34,927 bases of DNA from JAVRLB01 sp049965455 (GTDB taxonomy: Archaea; Thermoplasmatota; Thermoplasmata; Thermoplasmatales; ARK-15), in assembly GCA_049965455.1 (NCBI GenBank), contig JBMFWH010000013.1, forward strand, positions 1 through 34,927. The letters run 5' to 3'. Both the position numbers and the translations under genes were made by a program. Shown one piece after another: positions 16,698-25,062 of this stretch; position 1 is the stretch's first letter, and every line of letters starts with the position of its first letter. The notes under the pieces were generated by a model. It saw nothing but the letters and a program-made list of their open reading frames with translations. It was not told the origin of the DNA and did not search any database.

Positions 16698-18751
16698 AAT
16701 TTCTCTCGTCTCAACAGCAGGGAGTTGGTTACTACTGTTGTAGAGCTAAATGCCATCGCGAACGCTGCTAAAAATGGCAGGAAATTATAGATTTTGGCAC
16801 TGAATAAAGGTATTAACAATCCTGCAGCTATGGGGATCAATATTGCATTATAGAATATTGCCCATGTCAGATTTTGCTTGATTTTCCGTATAGTTCTCTT
16901 TCCAAGCTTGATCGCATAAACTGCATCGTAAAGGCGGTTTTTAATTAGTATGATTCCTCCCGTTTCTTTTGCCACATCAGTCCCGCTTCCAATAGCGATT
17001 CCCAAATCTGCCTTAGCAAGAGCCGGTCCATCATTGATTCCATCTCCCACCATTGCCACATATCTCCCTTTATTCTGCAACTCTTCTATTATTTTCATTT
17101 TCTCTTCAGGCTTTAAGTTCGCAACTATGTTTTTTATGTTTACTTTCTGTGCTATGGCCCTTGCTGTAATTTCGTTGTCTCCGGTCAGCAGCCATGTTTC
17201 TATGTTCATGCTATTAAGCTCATTCACAGCTTTAATGCTATCCTGCTTCAATGTATCAGAAAATGCGATCAGTCCCTCACATGAATTATCCAGCGCGATA
17301 ATAAGCACCGTTTTCCCCTGCGTTTCAAGCTCCTTTATTTTATCTTCGCAATCCATCTTAATATTTTCATCATGGATAAGATCCCTGTTCCCAATCACTA
17401 TTTTCTTTTCCAGTTCCGCAACTATTCCCTTGCCTGCTATGTATTCAAATTTGCTTGGAAATGGGACATTATTGCCAGCTTTTTTTAGTATGGCCTTGCC
17501 CAGCGGATGCGCAGAGTTGAGCTCTCCAATAGCAGCATATTTCAGCAAATCTTCTGTGCTATATTTACCGAAAGATACTATGTCCGTAACTTCAAGCTCC
17601 CCTTTTGTTAAAGTGCCTGTTTTGTCAAAAACCATGGTATCTATCTTATCAGCAATCTCTATATTCTCGCCGCCTTTAATTAATATTCCATTTTCTGCCG
17701 CTTTACCAGAAGACACCATCAATGCTGCGGGTGTTGCAATGCCCAGAGCGCAGGGGCATGCGATGATCAGCACTGTCACAAATACCAGTACTGAAAAGGT
17801 TAATCCGATTCCACCTATAAAGTACCAGAATAAGAATGCTATGAGCCCGATAGATATGACTGCGGGAACAAAGTAGGATGCTATGGTATCTGCAAGTTTC
17901 TGTATTGGCACTTTCTCAGAATTCGCACTTTCAACAATGCTGATTATTTCAGATAAAGTATTATCGCCCCACTTTTTATCAACCCTTATCTTTATTGACC
18001 CTGTAATATTGAGCGTTCCTCCTATCACGTGGTCTCCCTCTTTCTTGTCAACAGGCACGCTCTCGCCCGTGATCATAGATTCGTCAATTGAGCTTTTTCC
18101 TTCTATTATCGTAGAATCTGTGGGTATGCTTTCACCTGGCTTTACAAGTAATATATCATCCACATTAACCTGTTCAATCGCCACATCCTGAATAGTGTCA
18201 TTGTTTAACAAATGCGCAGTTTTAGGCTGTAATTCAATCAATTTGCCTACTGCATTAGAGGCCCGTGCCTTGGTCAAGTGCTCCATGAAAGAACCGGTCA
18301 GTATCAGAGAAACTATCATTGTAGACGTATCAAAGTACAGGCTGTTGCTTGGAAAAAGCCTGGGCAGAAACACTACCGTCGTGCTGTATGCCCATGCTGC
18401 CGATGTGCCTATGGCAATAAGCGTATCCATGTTTCCAGCCCTGTTTTTTATGGCGTCTAGAGTTCCCTTATAGAACCGGAATCCGGGATAAAACTGCACG
18501 ATGCTTGCAAGTATTAATAGCAGGTACCGCGAATATAAGGATGATGTTAAATAAGTGAGTAACAGGACAGGTACAGTAATAATCCATGACACTGCCAGCT
18601 CGATCTTCAGTTTTTTAAATTCTACTTCTGGCTTATCAAACTGTTTTTTGCATGATTTGCTGCAAAAATAATAGGTTCTGCCATATTTTACGCTTGTTAT
18701 TGTAGCTTTGGACTCATCCACGTACATGCCACAGACAGGATCTCTTGCCAT
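16694..18751 (-). CDS. copA: Copper-exporting P1B-type ATPase with N-terminal YHS domain
   Basis: A 685-residue P-type ATPase. An N-terminal YHS/TRASH-like metal domain (C7, C30, C34: DPVCGM...YYFCSKSC) replaces the usual heavy-metal-associated domain. About eight membrane helices follow. The CPC metal motif is at 332-334, TGES at 228-231, the phosphorylated DKTGT at D376 and the P1B HP motif at 415-416. GDGINDGPALAKADLGIAIG closes the P domain. YN in TM7 and MxxSS in TM8 complete a Cu+ site. It pumps Cu+ (or Ag+) out of the cytoplasm, which protects cells in metal-rich acid. It lies between the 55-residue YHS protein gene and the 106-residue gene. Confidence 0.95.
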   Translation of the reverse strand: MARDPVCGMYVDESKATITSVKYGRTYYFCSKSCKKQFDKPEVEFKKLKIELAVSWIITVPVLLLTYLTSSLYSRYLLLILASIVQFYPGFRFYKGTLDAIKNRAGNMDTLIAIGTSAAWAYSTTVVFLPRLFPSNSLYFDTSTMIVSLILTGSFMEHLTKARASNAVGKLIELQPKTAHLLNNDTIQDVAIEQVNVDDILLVKPGESIPTDSTIIEGKSSIDESMITGESVPVDKKEGDHVIGGTLNITGSIKIRVDKKWGDNTLSEIISIVESANSEKVPIQKLADTIASYFVPAVISIGLIAFLFWYFIGGIGLTFSVLVFVTVLIIACPCALGIATPAALMVSSGKAAENGILIKGGENIEIADKIDTMVFDKTGTLTKGELEVTDIVSFGKYSTEDLLKYAAIGELNSAHPLGKAILKKAGNNVPFPSKFEYIAGKGIVAELEKKIVIGNRDLIHDENIKMDCEDKIKELETQGKTVLIIALDNSCEGLIAFSDTLKQDSIKAVNELNSMNIETWLLTGDNEITARAIAQKVNIKNIVANLKPEEKMKIIEELQNKGRYVAMVGDGINDGPALAKADLGIAIGSGTDVAKETGGIILIKNRLYDAVYAIKLGKRTIRKIKQNLTWAIFYNAILIPIAAGLLIPLFSAKIYNFLPFLAAFAMAFSSTTVVTNSLLLRREKL

Positions 18752-18768
18752 TTTATTCGCTTGATGAA

Positions 18769-18782
18769 TAAAAAAATAAAAA
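18769..18782 (-). terminator. Possible partial terminator between the YHS gene and copA
   Basis: Read on the minus strand this is TTTTTATTTTTTTA, a U-rich tract in the 36-base gap between the two genes. Such tracts terminate archaeal transcription, so part of the transcripts may end after the small YHS gene and give more chaperone than pump. Confidence 0.35.
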
Positions 18783-18787
18783 GATGT

Positions 18788-18955
18788 TTAACAGCCATGA
18801 TGGGCATGTTTTACTTCTTTCAAATATTTACTAGGGTTCTTTTCAAACTCTGTTTTACAGCTTTCATCACAAAAATAGTATTTTTTCCCATCATACTCTG
18901 TCTTTATAGCTGTCTTTTCGTCCACTTCCATTCCACAAACTGGATCTTTTACCAT
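18788..18955 (-). CDS. Small YHS (TRASH-like) copper chaperone candidate, 55 aa
   Basis: This short gene encodes a stand-alone YHS domain: MVKDPVCGMEVDEKTA, then KYYFCDESCKTEFEK, with C7, C29 and C33 as the metal-binding set and a tail HAHHGC that adds three His and one Cys. It is the same domain as the CopA N-terminus, so the pair suggests hand-over of Cu+ from a soluble carrier to the pump. It resembles the role of CopM/TRASH proteins in archaeal cop clusters. The start has GGTGAT at 18963-18968 and a TATA box about 38 bp upstream. It is first in the operon, 36 bp before copA. Confidence 0.85.
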   Translation of the reverse strand: MVKDPVCGMEVDEKTAIKTEYDGKKYYFCDESCKTEFEKNPSKYLKEVKHAHHGC

Positions 18956-18987
18956 ATTTTAGATCACCGTATATCTGTAACAGCTAT

Positions 18988-18998
18988 TTTTTTATATC
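18988..18998 (-). promoter_or_regulatory. TATA box of the copper operon
   Basis: The minus strand reads GGATATAAAAAAA. The predicted start near 18967 leaves a short leader that just includes the GGTGAT ribosome site. Confidence 0.6.
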
Positions 18999-19006
18999 CT
19001 TATCGC

Positions 19007-19020
19007 TTTACAAATGTAAA
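19007..19020. promoter_or_regulatory. Candidate copper-regulon operator upstream of the YHS-copA operon
   Basis: TTTAC-AAAT-GTAAA lies about 20 bp upstream of the TATA centre and immediately downstream of the stop of the neighbouring DUF35 gene. It matches 13 of 14 bases of the palindrome core at 6477-6490 before the rusticyanin-like gene. Both targets are copper proteins, so a common copper-sensing regulator is the simplest explanation. Confidence 0.6.
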
Positions 19021-19026
19021 AAAAGA

Positions 19027-19425
19027 TTAGAGAGGTGCAAATTTATAGCCGTACTCTATTATTCCTGCTTTGCCCTCGTTTCTGATTCTTCGAAAAACAG
19101 CATGAACCGGCATGCCTATCTGTACCTTATCAGGGTCAATGTCCACTATCTGTGCCGTGATTTTAGGGCCGTCAACCATCTCTATTATCCCTATTATGTA
19201 CGGTTTTTGTTCTTTGAAGCCGGGAATGTCCTGATGCACTACGGTAAAAGAATAGACCGTCCCCTCTGGTTTTAATTTTACTTTTTCCATCTTCCCTACC
19301 GATTCACGATGACATGTCGGGCAGACGTCTCTTGGCGGAAAATATACTTTCTTGCACGATGGGCATTTTGTGCCTACTAACGTGTATCGATGTTCAAACT
19401 CTCTCCAGGCTCTGGGCATGCTCAT
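19027..19425 (-). CDS. DUF35 OB-fold/zinc-ribbon protein of the HMG-CoA synthase-thiolase complex
   Basis: A 132-residue protein with an N-terminal rubredoxin-like zinc ribbon (C21, C24, C35, C38: CPSC...CPTC), then an OB fold (GTVYSFTVVHQDI ... PYIIGIIEM ... MPVHAVFRRI). In archaea this family holds acetoacetyl-CoA thiolase and HMG-CoA synthase together, making a shared CoA tunnel so that the unfavourable thiolase product is consumed directly. The gene order HMG-CoA synthase, thiolase, DUF35 is the standard one. Its start overlaps the thiolase stop as ATGA with GGAGGTGG ahead of it. Confidence 0.9.
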   Translation of the reverse strand: MSMPRAWREFEHRYTLVGTKCPSCKKVYFPPRDVCPTCHRESVGKMEKVKLKPEGTVYSFTVVHQDIPGFKEQKPYIIGIIEMVDGPKITAQIVDIDPDKVQIGMPVHAVFRRIRNEGKAGIIEYGYKFAPL

Positions 19426-20591
19426 TTTACCACCTCCAAAATATGTACAAAAGAGCTCGCTCCTGTACCTCCAATATTGTTTGTCAATGCTACTTTTGGA
19501 TCCTTTACCTGCCTTTTATCTGCTTTTTTCAGCAATTGCGTTACCGCCTCTACAATCTGGCCAACCCCGGTAGCACCAACAGGATGCCCTTTGGCTTTTA
19601 GCCCACCTGATGTGTTAATGGGCAGTTTTCCATCAAATCCTATCTGCTCTTCTTCAAGGAACTTTCCTGCCGCTCCCTTTTTAACAAATCCAAGATCTTC
19701 AATAGACATCACTCCAAATATTGAAAACGCATCATGCACTTCCACAAGTGAAATATCTTTAGGCTCTTTTTTAGCCATTTTATATGCTTTCTTTGAAGCC
19801 TCTACAGTAGAGTTAAACGTTGTGATTGAAGGCCTGCTGTGAAGAGAAAGGTAGTCAGAGGCATGGGTTGATGCAGATACCTTTATCACGGAATCGCTTT
19901 TTACCTTATCCATTGTGGTCAATATAACTGCCGAAGCACCATCGGTGATAGGTGCACAATCCATCAAAGTAAGAGGTTCAGATACCATTGTAGCATTGAG
20001 TACATCGTCAATTTTTATGATGTTCCTCAGATGCGCATACGGATTCAGAGATGCGTTCCTGTGAGAGTTAACTGGAAAAATTGCCATCTGCTCTCTTTTA
20101 AGCTTGTAATCATGCATGTACCTGCGTGCCATCATTGCCGCCAAAGATGGAAATGTAGCACCAACAAAACCTTCCCACTCCCGGTCAGCAGCACCCATCA
20201 ATGAGTCTGTCATCTCGTCAGCGTCAATGTCTGTCATCTTCTCAACACCACCCACGAGCACAGTATCATACATGCCGGAAGCCACTGCTAGAAATCCTTC
20301 ATGCATTGCCGCCGCACCGCTCGCAGATGCAGATTCAACCCTTATTGCCGGGATATTCATTCCGGATAGCCCAGAATAATCAGCTATAAGTGCGCCCACA
20401 TGCTCCTGAAGTGATACCGCACTGGAACTCATGTTCCCGCCATATATTGCCTCGATATCCTTGGCATATATGCCTGCATCTTCTATCGCTTTCAACCCTG
20501 CTTCCACGGCCAGCTTCCTTAAAGACATGTCCCAGCGCTCTCCATATTTAGTCTGGCCTACTCCTATTATTGCAACATCTCTCATTTTCAT
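19422..20591 (-). CDS. Archaeal acetoacetyl-CoA thiolase-like protein, nucleophile Cys replaced by Ser
   Basis: A 389-residue thiolase-superfamily protein of the archaeal mevalonate type, in the middle of the HMG-CoA synthase operon. It keeps VEVHDAF, the GHPVGATG histidine motif and NIGGTGASS. At the nucleophile position, where relatives have V-E-A-A-C-A-S-G, this protein reads VESASASG with Ser at residue 89 (codon TCT). The only Cys in the protein is in LTLMDCAP. The family normally condenses two acetyl-CoA. Loss of the thiol should cripple that, so it may be structural, use another chemistry or hold the complex together. Both ends have ATGA overlaps. An alternative start is 20585. Confidence 0.85.
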   Translation of the reverse strand: MKMRDVAIIGVGQTKYGERWDMSLRKLAVEAGLKAIEDAGIYAKDIEAIYGGNMSSSAVSLQEHVGALIADYSGLSGMNIPAIRVESASASGAAAMHEGFLAVASGMYDTVLVGGVEKMTDIDADEMTDSLMGAADREWEGFVGATFPSLAAMMARRYMHDYKLKREQMAIFPVNSHRNASLNPYAHLRNIIKIDDVLNATMVSEPLTLMDCAPITDGASAVILTTMDKVKSDSVIKVSASTHASDYLSLHSRPSITTFNSTVEASKKAYKMAKKEPKDISLVEVHDAFSIFGVMSIEDLGFVKKGAAGKFLEEEQIGFDGKLPINTSGGLKAKGHPVGATGVGQIVEAVTQLLKKADKRQVKDPKVALTNNIGGTGASSFVHILEVVK

Positions 20592-21628
20592 TCACCCATC
20601 CTTATCTTGCCTTTGAATTTTGCATACGTTGAATAATTGATGTATTCTGCATTTTCAACATATTTTTTCACGCTCTTTGCGTTTTCTCTCTTAAAGTGTT
20701 TCATCTCATCAGTTATAGTAATGTCAAATGCGTCACTACCAGCCCCAGATCCAAACGCTACTGCCAGAATTCGATCCCCTGGCTTGGAAATGTCGAGTAT
20801 TGCAGAGAGCCCGGTCATCATGGAGGCTGAATAGCTGTTCCCCACATACGGTACGATCAACCCTTCGGAAACCTGCTCATCCTTGAACCCCAGCATCTTT
20901 GCGGCCCGGCTCGGAAATTTGCCGTTGGGTTGGTGGAACACTGCGTAAGTATAATCTTTAGGCTCGGTTTTCATATGGTCCATCATTTTTTTGGCCGCTC
21001 CAATTACATGCTTGAAATAAGCGGGCTCTCCAGTGAACCTGCCTCCATGGGTTGGATATGGTTGCCCTTCTCTTCTCCAGAAATCAGGTGTATCAGTAGT
21101 CAAAGATAAAGTACTATTAATCTCCGCAATGACTTCTTCTGAACCTATTACATATGCTGTAGCGCCAGCAGCTGCAGAATATTCGAGTGCATCGCCCGGT
21201 GCTCCCTGTGAAGTATCCGAGCCTATAGCCACTCCATTCTTGATCATTCCCGAGCTTACAAGCCCCATCACTGCCTGCATAGCTGCAGTACCGGCCTTGC
21301 AAGCAAACTCAAAATCTGCTGCGGTCATGTTCGGTGTAATTCCGAGCGCTTCAGAAACCATAGTTGCAGATGGTTTTACTGCATACGGATGTGATTCAGA
21401 GCCCACATAAAGTGCACCAATATTATGAACCTGCCTTCTTTCAAAAGCGTTTCTAGCGGCTTCTACTGCAATTGTTACTGCGTCTTCATCAGGGCCAGGG
21501 ACACTTTTACTGTATATATATAACCCGCTTTTTATATCCTCTGCATCTTCACCCCACATCTTGGCTATCTCTTCCGTCTTTATTCTGTATCTAGGGATAT
21601 AAGATCCATAGGTCAAAATTCCAACCAT
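20588..21628 (-). CDS. Hydroxymethylglutaryl-CoA synthase
   Basis: A 346-residue archaeal HMG-CoA synthase that condenses acetyl-CoA with acetoacetyl-CoA for mevalonate and archaeal lipid synthesis. The nucleophile is C110 in FEFACKAGTAAM, and VFHQPNGKFP carries the catalytic His. GNSYSASMMTGL and the C-terminal GSGAGSDAF are typical. I place the start at 21628 (MVGILTYGSYIPRYR), which matches the family N-terminus and has GGTGAT at 21635-21640. The upstream ATGs would put the ribosome site inside the gene. It is first of three overlapping genes. Confidence 0.93.
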   Translation of the reverse strand: MVGILTYGSYIPRYRIKTEEIAKMWGEDAEDIKSGLYIYSKSVPGPDEDAVTIAVEAARNAFERRQVHNIGALYVGSESHPYAVKPSATMVSEALGITPNMTAADFEFACKAGTAAMQAVMGLVSSGMIKNGVAIGSDTSQGAPGDALEYSAAAGATAYVIGSEEVIAEINSTLSLTTDTPDFWRREGQPYPTHGGRFTGEPAYFKHVIGAAKKMMDHMKTEPKDYTYAVFHQPNGKFPSRAAKMLGFKDEQVSEGLIVPYVGNSYSASMMTGLSAILDISKPGDRILAVAFGSGAGSDAFDITITDEMKHFKRENAKSVKKYVENAEYINYSTYAKFKGKIRMGE

Positions 21629-21661
21629 TATAATATCACCGTAGTGCATTATAACCATTAA

Positions 21662-21671
21662 GTATATAATT
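21662..21671 (-). promoter_or_regulatory. TATA box of the HMG-CoA synthase operon
   Basis: The minus strand reads ATTATATACT. Starting about 26 bp on gives a leader of about 12 bases, just enough for the GGTGAT site. Confidence 0.55.
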
Positions 21672-21764
21672 TCATCGTTTTTAATATTCGTTAATTGTCG
21701 TATATATCTCCTGATGTGTTAAGATATTACTTATAATAGCCTTGCAAAATAAACTATCTATGAA

Positions 21765-21777
21765 ATATTGACAATAT
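21765..21777. promoter_or_regulatory. Palindrome upstream of the second thiolase promoter
   Basis: ATATTG-A-CAATAT is a perfect 6-bp inverted repeat about 25 bp upstream of the TATA centre at 21796. It may be an operator for the thiolase/dehydrogenase operon. AT-richness makes chance occurrence possible. Confidence 0.35.
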
Positions 21778-21792
21778 CCATACAATGAAAAA

Positions 21793-21799
21793 TTTATTA
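21793..21799 (+). promoter_or_regulatory. TATA box of the second thiolase gene
   Basis: TTTATTA is centred 28 bp before the ATG at 21824. There is no Shine-Dalgarno, which is consistent with a leaderless mRNA. Confidence 0.5.
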
Positions 21800-21823
21800 A
21801 TGATATTTTAATTATGTATAATC

Positions 21824-22993
21824 ATGAATGCGGTTATAGTTTCTGCTGTAAGGACACCTGTTGGAAAATATGGAAAAGGTTTTTTAGGAATGTCTGCAAA
21901 CGAGCTTGGTGCTATCACAATTAAGGAAGCACTCAAAAGGGCCAATATAAATTCAGAATCCGTGGATGAGGTAATTATGGGCAACGTGATCTCTTGCGGA
22001 TTAGGGCAAAATCCGGCAAGACAGGCTGCTTTGAAGGCTGGATTTTCATATAGCATAAGTCCTTTCACTGTTAACAAGGTATGCGGCTCTGGATTAAAGT
22101 CTGTGATGTTAGCCGCTCAGTCTATCAAGGCTGGTGACAACCAGATCGTCATAGCTGGGGGAATGGAGAACATGAGCAATTCACCTTATTATGTTCGTGG
22201 AGCCAGGTTCGGGCTGAAATATGATAACACAATATTTGAGGATTCCATGATTATGGATGGGCTATGGGATGCCTATTACAATGTGCACATGATTAAGACA
22301 GGAGAAGTAATCGCTGAAAAATACAAGCTTACCAGGGAAGAGATTGATGAATTTGCATATCAAAGTCATATGAAATCATATAAAGCTACTGTTAACGGCC
22401 TGTTTGCAGATGAGATTATTCCCGTTAAAGTCTCAAACGCCGTGATTAGCACGGATGAGGGAATCAGACCAGACACTACCATTGAAAAGCTATCAAAACT
22501 AAAAACGGTGGCAAAAGATGGCAAATTTATTACTGCCGGTAATGCTTCGCAGCTTAGCGATGGTGCCAGCGCTTTGGCTGTTATGTCTGATGATAAAGCT
22601 AGGGAGCTTGGCATCGAGCCGCTCATGAAGATTATAGGATATAACTCAGTGGGGGTAGATCCATTATATGTTATGGAAGCACCTATACCAGGCATTAAAA
22701 AACTATTGGAAAAAACAGGATTTAAAGTTGGGGACATAGACCTATTTGAACACAATGAGGCTTACGCATCCGCAAGCGTAGCTGTGAAAAAAGCATTGAA
22801 CATCCCTGACGACAAGTTCAATGTGCACGGAGGAGCTGTGGCTCTGGGACATCCACTGGGTGCAAGCGGTGCAAGGGTGTTGACCACTTTGATATATAAC
22901 CTGATCCATTACAAAAAAAGATATGGTGTTGCTTCTCTATGCTTGGGTGGCGGAAATGCAGTTTCGATGCTTATAGAAAATCTAAAACTGTGA
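21824..22993 (+). CDS. Acetyl-CoA acetyltransferase (bacterial-type thiolase)
   Basis: A 389-residue thiolase with the complete catalytic set: nucleophile Cys in NKVCGSGLKSV, the NEAYASAS loop, His in GHPLGASGAR and the second Cys in CLGGGNAVSM. It interconverts two acetyl-CoA and acetoacetyl-CoA, or cleaves 3-ketoacyl-CoA. The following gene, 12 bases downstream, is a 3-hydroxyacyl-CoA dehydrogenase, so the pair points to short-chain beta-oxidation or C4-CoA metabolism. It is divergent from the HMG-CoA synthase operon and could also supply acetoacetyl-CoA to it. Confidence 0.94.
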   Translation: MNAVIVSAVRTPVGKYGKGFLGMSANELGAITIKEALKRANINSESVDEVIMGNVISCGLGQNPARQAALKAGFSYSISPFTVNKVCGSGLKSVMLAAQSIKAGDNQIVIAGGMENMSNSPYYVRGARFGLKYDNTIFEDSMIMDGLWDAYYNVHMIKTGEVIAEKYKLTREEIDEFAYQSHMKSYKATVNGLFADEIIPVKVSNAVISTDEGIRPDTTIEKLSKLKTVAKDGKFITAGNASQLSDGASALAVMSDDKARELGIEPLMKIIGYNSVGVDPLYVMEAPIPGIKKLLEKTGFKVGDIDLFEHNEAYASASVAVKKALNIPDDKFNVHGGAVALGHPLGASGARVLTTLIYNLIHYKKRYGVASLCLGGGNAVSMLIENLKL

Positions 22994-23005
22994 AGGTGGA
23001 ATAAA

Positions 23006-23851
23006 ATGCAAAAAGAAAAAATTGTGGTATTCGGAGCAGGAACAATGGGACATGGTATTGCGACCGTGTTTGCGGCAAACGATTTTTCTGTATCCATACT
23101 GGATGTGGAACAGAAGTATCTGGATAATGCGAGAATCAAGATAAAGAAAAATCTGGAAAAGATGGCCAGCAAAGGATCAGTGATCGGCTCTGTGGACGAG
23201 GCTTTGAGCAGGATTGCGTACACTACCGATCTGAACGTTGCAAAAGATGCAGATCTTGTTGTAGAAGCAATAATAGAGAACGTTGAAGAAAAAAAGAAGT
23301 TATTTAAAAAGCTCAATGAAGTTGTGAACAAGCAGGCAATACTTGCTTCCAACACATCTTCAATCTCTATCACGCAGTTAGGCTCTTTTACGGACCGACC
23401 TGAAAATGTAGTAGGTATGCATTTCTTCAATCCCGTTCCAGTTTTAAAACTTGTAGAGATAGTAAGAGGGCTGGGCACTTCTGATGATACGATAACGAAA
23501 GTAACAGACATCGCAAAGAGGGTTGGCAAAGTTCCTGTGCCTGTATCCGATTACCCAGGGTTCGTTGCAAACAGGATTTTGATGCCGTTTATAAACGAGG
23601 GAATCTATACTCTGCAGGAAAACATTGCCACAAAAGAGTCCATAGATTCTATTGCCAAGCTAGGATTCAATATGCCGATGGGTCCGCTAGAACTTGCAGA
23701 TCTGATCGGCCTGGATGTATGCCTCGACATAATGAACGTGCTGTACAGGGACTTTGGAAACCAAAAATACAGCCCCTGCCCGCTATTAAAGAAAATGGTA
23801 GCTGCCGGAAAATTAGGCAGAAAGTCCGGTGAAGGCTTTTATAAGTACTGA
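23006..23851 (+). CDS. 3-hydroxybutyryl-CoA (3-hydroxyacyl-CoA) dehydrogenase
   Basis: A 281-residue enzyme of the Hbd/PaaH type. The NAD-binding site is VVFGAGTMGHGIA at the N-terminus. ASNTSSISITQL and GMHFFNPVPVLKLVEIV carry the catalytic Ser and His region, and the C-terminal domain begins at GFVANRILMPFINEG and includes MGPLELADLIGLD. It oxidises 3-hydroxyacyl-CoA to the 3-keto form, feeding the thiolase just upstream. AAGGTGG lies 7 bases before the start. The tail overlaps the convergent hutI gene by 13 bases. Confidence 0.94.
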   Translation: MQKEKIVVFGAGTMGHGIATVFAANDFSVSILDVEQKYLDNARIKIKKNLEKMASKGSVIGSVDEALSRIAYTTDLNVAKDADLVVEAIIENVEEKKKLFKKLNEVVNKQAILASNTSSISITQLGSFTDRPENVVGMHFFNPVPVLKLVEIVRGLGTSDDTITKVTDIAKRVGKVPVPVSDYPGFVANRILMPFINEGIYTLQENIATKESIDSIAKLGFNMPMGPLELADLIGLDVCLDIMNVLYRDFGNQKYSPCPLLKKMVAAGKLGRKSGEGFYKY

Positions 23852-25062
23852 ACTTTTTGATCCTTGACAATTACTTTTCCTTTTTTTATTACATCATTGA
23901 CTAAGTTTACGCCAAAGTGATATCCTAAAAATCTGTAGTCTGGAACGTTCAAAATAATAATGTCCGCCTGCTTTCCAATCTCTAAAGAGCCTATCTTATC
24001 AGCCATTCCTATGGCGCTGGCCGCATTGTGCGTGGATGCAGTTATGGCTTCTTCTATACTCATCTTCATCTGTGTAAGAGCGAGGCTGATCACCATCTGC
24101 ATATTCTCATTGTAGCAGTTTGGGTTAAGGTCAGTTCCCAGTGCTACCGGCACATTATTCTCTATGAATTTCCTGGCATCTGCATACTCTCTACTGAAAA
24201 GCATGTATGGCGTGGCAGGCATTAACACCGCAATTATCTTATTGCTGCTCATCTTTCTTATAATAGTCTCTGGCGTTTTCAGCAAATGATCTGCGGATAT
24301 AGCCCTGATCTCGGTTGCAAGCCTAGAACAGCCAATATATCCGAGTTCATCAGCGTGCAGTTTTGGAATCAAACCATTTTTTATTCCTGCATCAAGATAT
24401 CTCTTGCTCTGTGCCGTATTGAAAGCACCTTTATCGCAGAATACGTCTATGAATCGTGCAAGTTTTGCAAGTTTTGGCATATATGACACTAGATAATCAA
24501 TATACTCTTCTGCCTCGTACTCTTCAGGAACTAAGTGCGCGCCCAGAAATGTTGGCACTAGCTCTATTAATTCTCCATTCAGTTCATTAACAGCTTCGAG
24601 CATCTTTCTCTCTGTTTTATAGTTTAGCCCATACCCGCTTTTTGCCTCTGCTGTGGTAGTGCCATGGATTGCCATGTTTTTTATTCTTTCTCGTGCTTCC
24701 TCTTTCAATGATTCCTTGCTTGCAACCCTTGTTTTTTTCACTGTATAGTTTATGCCTCCGCCACTCTCCTGTATCTCAAGATAGCTCTTTCCAGTTCTTT
24801 TCAGCTCCACCTCGAATTCTCTGGTCCCGGAAAAGATCAAGTGTGTGTGTGCATCAACAAAGCCTGGCATTACAAGCTTGTTTTTAGCATCTATGATCTC
24901 GGCATCTTTAGCATCTATGTTCCTACCTATTTTTAGGATCTTGTCATCCTTTATTAATATATCAGACCCTCTGATAATATCTATATTTTGCATGGCTGCG
25001 CCTGTTTTCGGCGCTGATCCTGATGCCGAAACTATCTGTGCAGCATTTTTGATCAGTATCAT
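23839..25062 (-). CDS. hutI: Imidazolonepropionase
   Basis: A 407-residue amidohydrolase that opens the ring of 4-imidazolone-5-propanoate in histidine degradation. Metal ligands are visible: HxH in PGFVDAHTHLIFSG, His in KLHADELG, His in ISADHLLK and Asp in ALGTDLNPNCY. SGGGINYTV and AEAKSGYGL are hutI-specific. The start overlaps the fumarase beta stop as ATGA, so it is the third gene of a fumarase operon. No hutH, hutU or hutG is in the window. Histidine breakdown yields glutamate and then 2-oxoglutarate, upstream of fumarate in the citric acid cycle, which may explain the link. Confidence 0.93.
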   Translation of the reverse strand: MILIKNAAQIVSASGSAPKTGAAMQNIDIIRGSDILIKDDKILKIGRNIDAKDAEIIDAKNKLVMPGFVDAHTHLIFSGTREFEVELKRTGKSYLEIQESGGGINYTVKKTRVASKESLKEEARERIKNMAIHGTTTAEAKSGYGLNYKTERKMLEAVNELNGELIELVPTFLGAHLVPEEYEAEEYIDYLVSYMPKLAKLARFIDVFCDKGAFNTAQSKRYLDAGIKNGLIPKLHADELGYIGCSRLATEIRAISADHLLKTPETIIRKMSSNKIIAVLMPATPYMLFSREYADARKFIENNVPVALGTDLNPNCYNENMQMVISLALTQMKMSIEEAITASTHNAASAIGMADKIGSLEIGKQADIIILNVPDYRFLGYHFGVNLVNDVIKKGKVIVKDQKVQYL

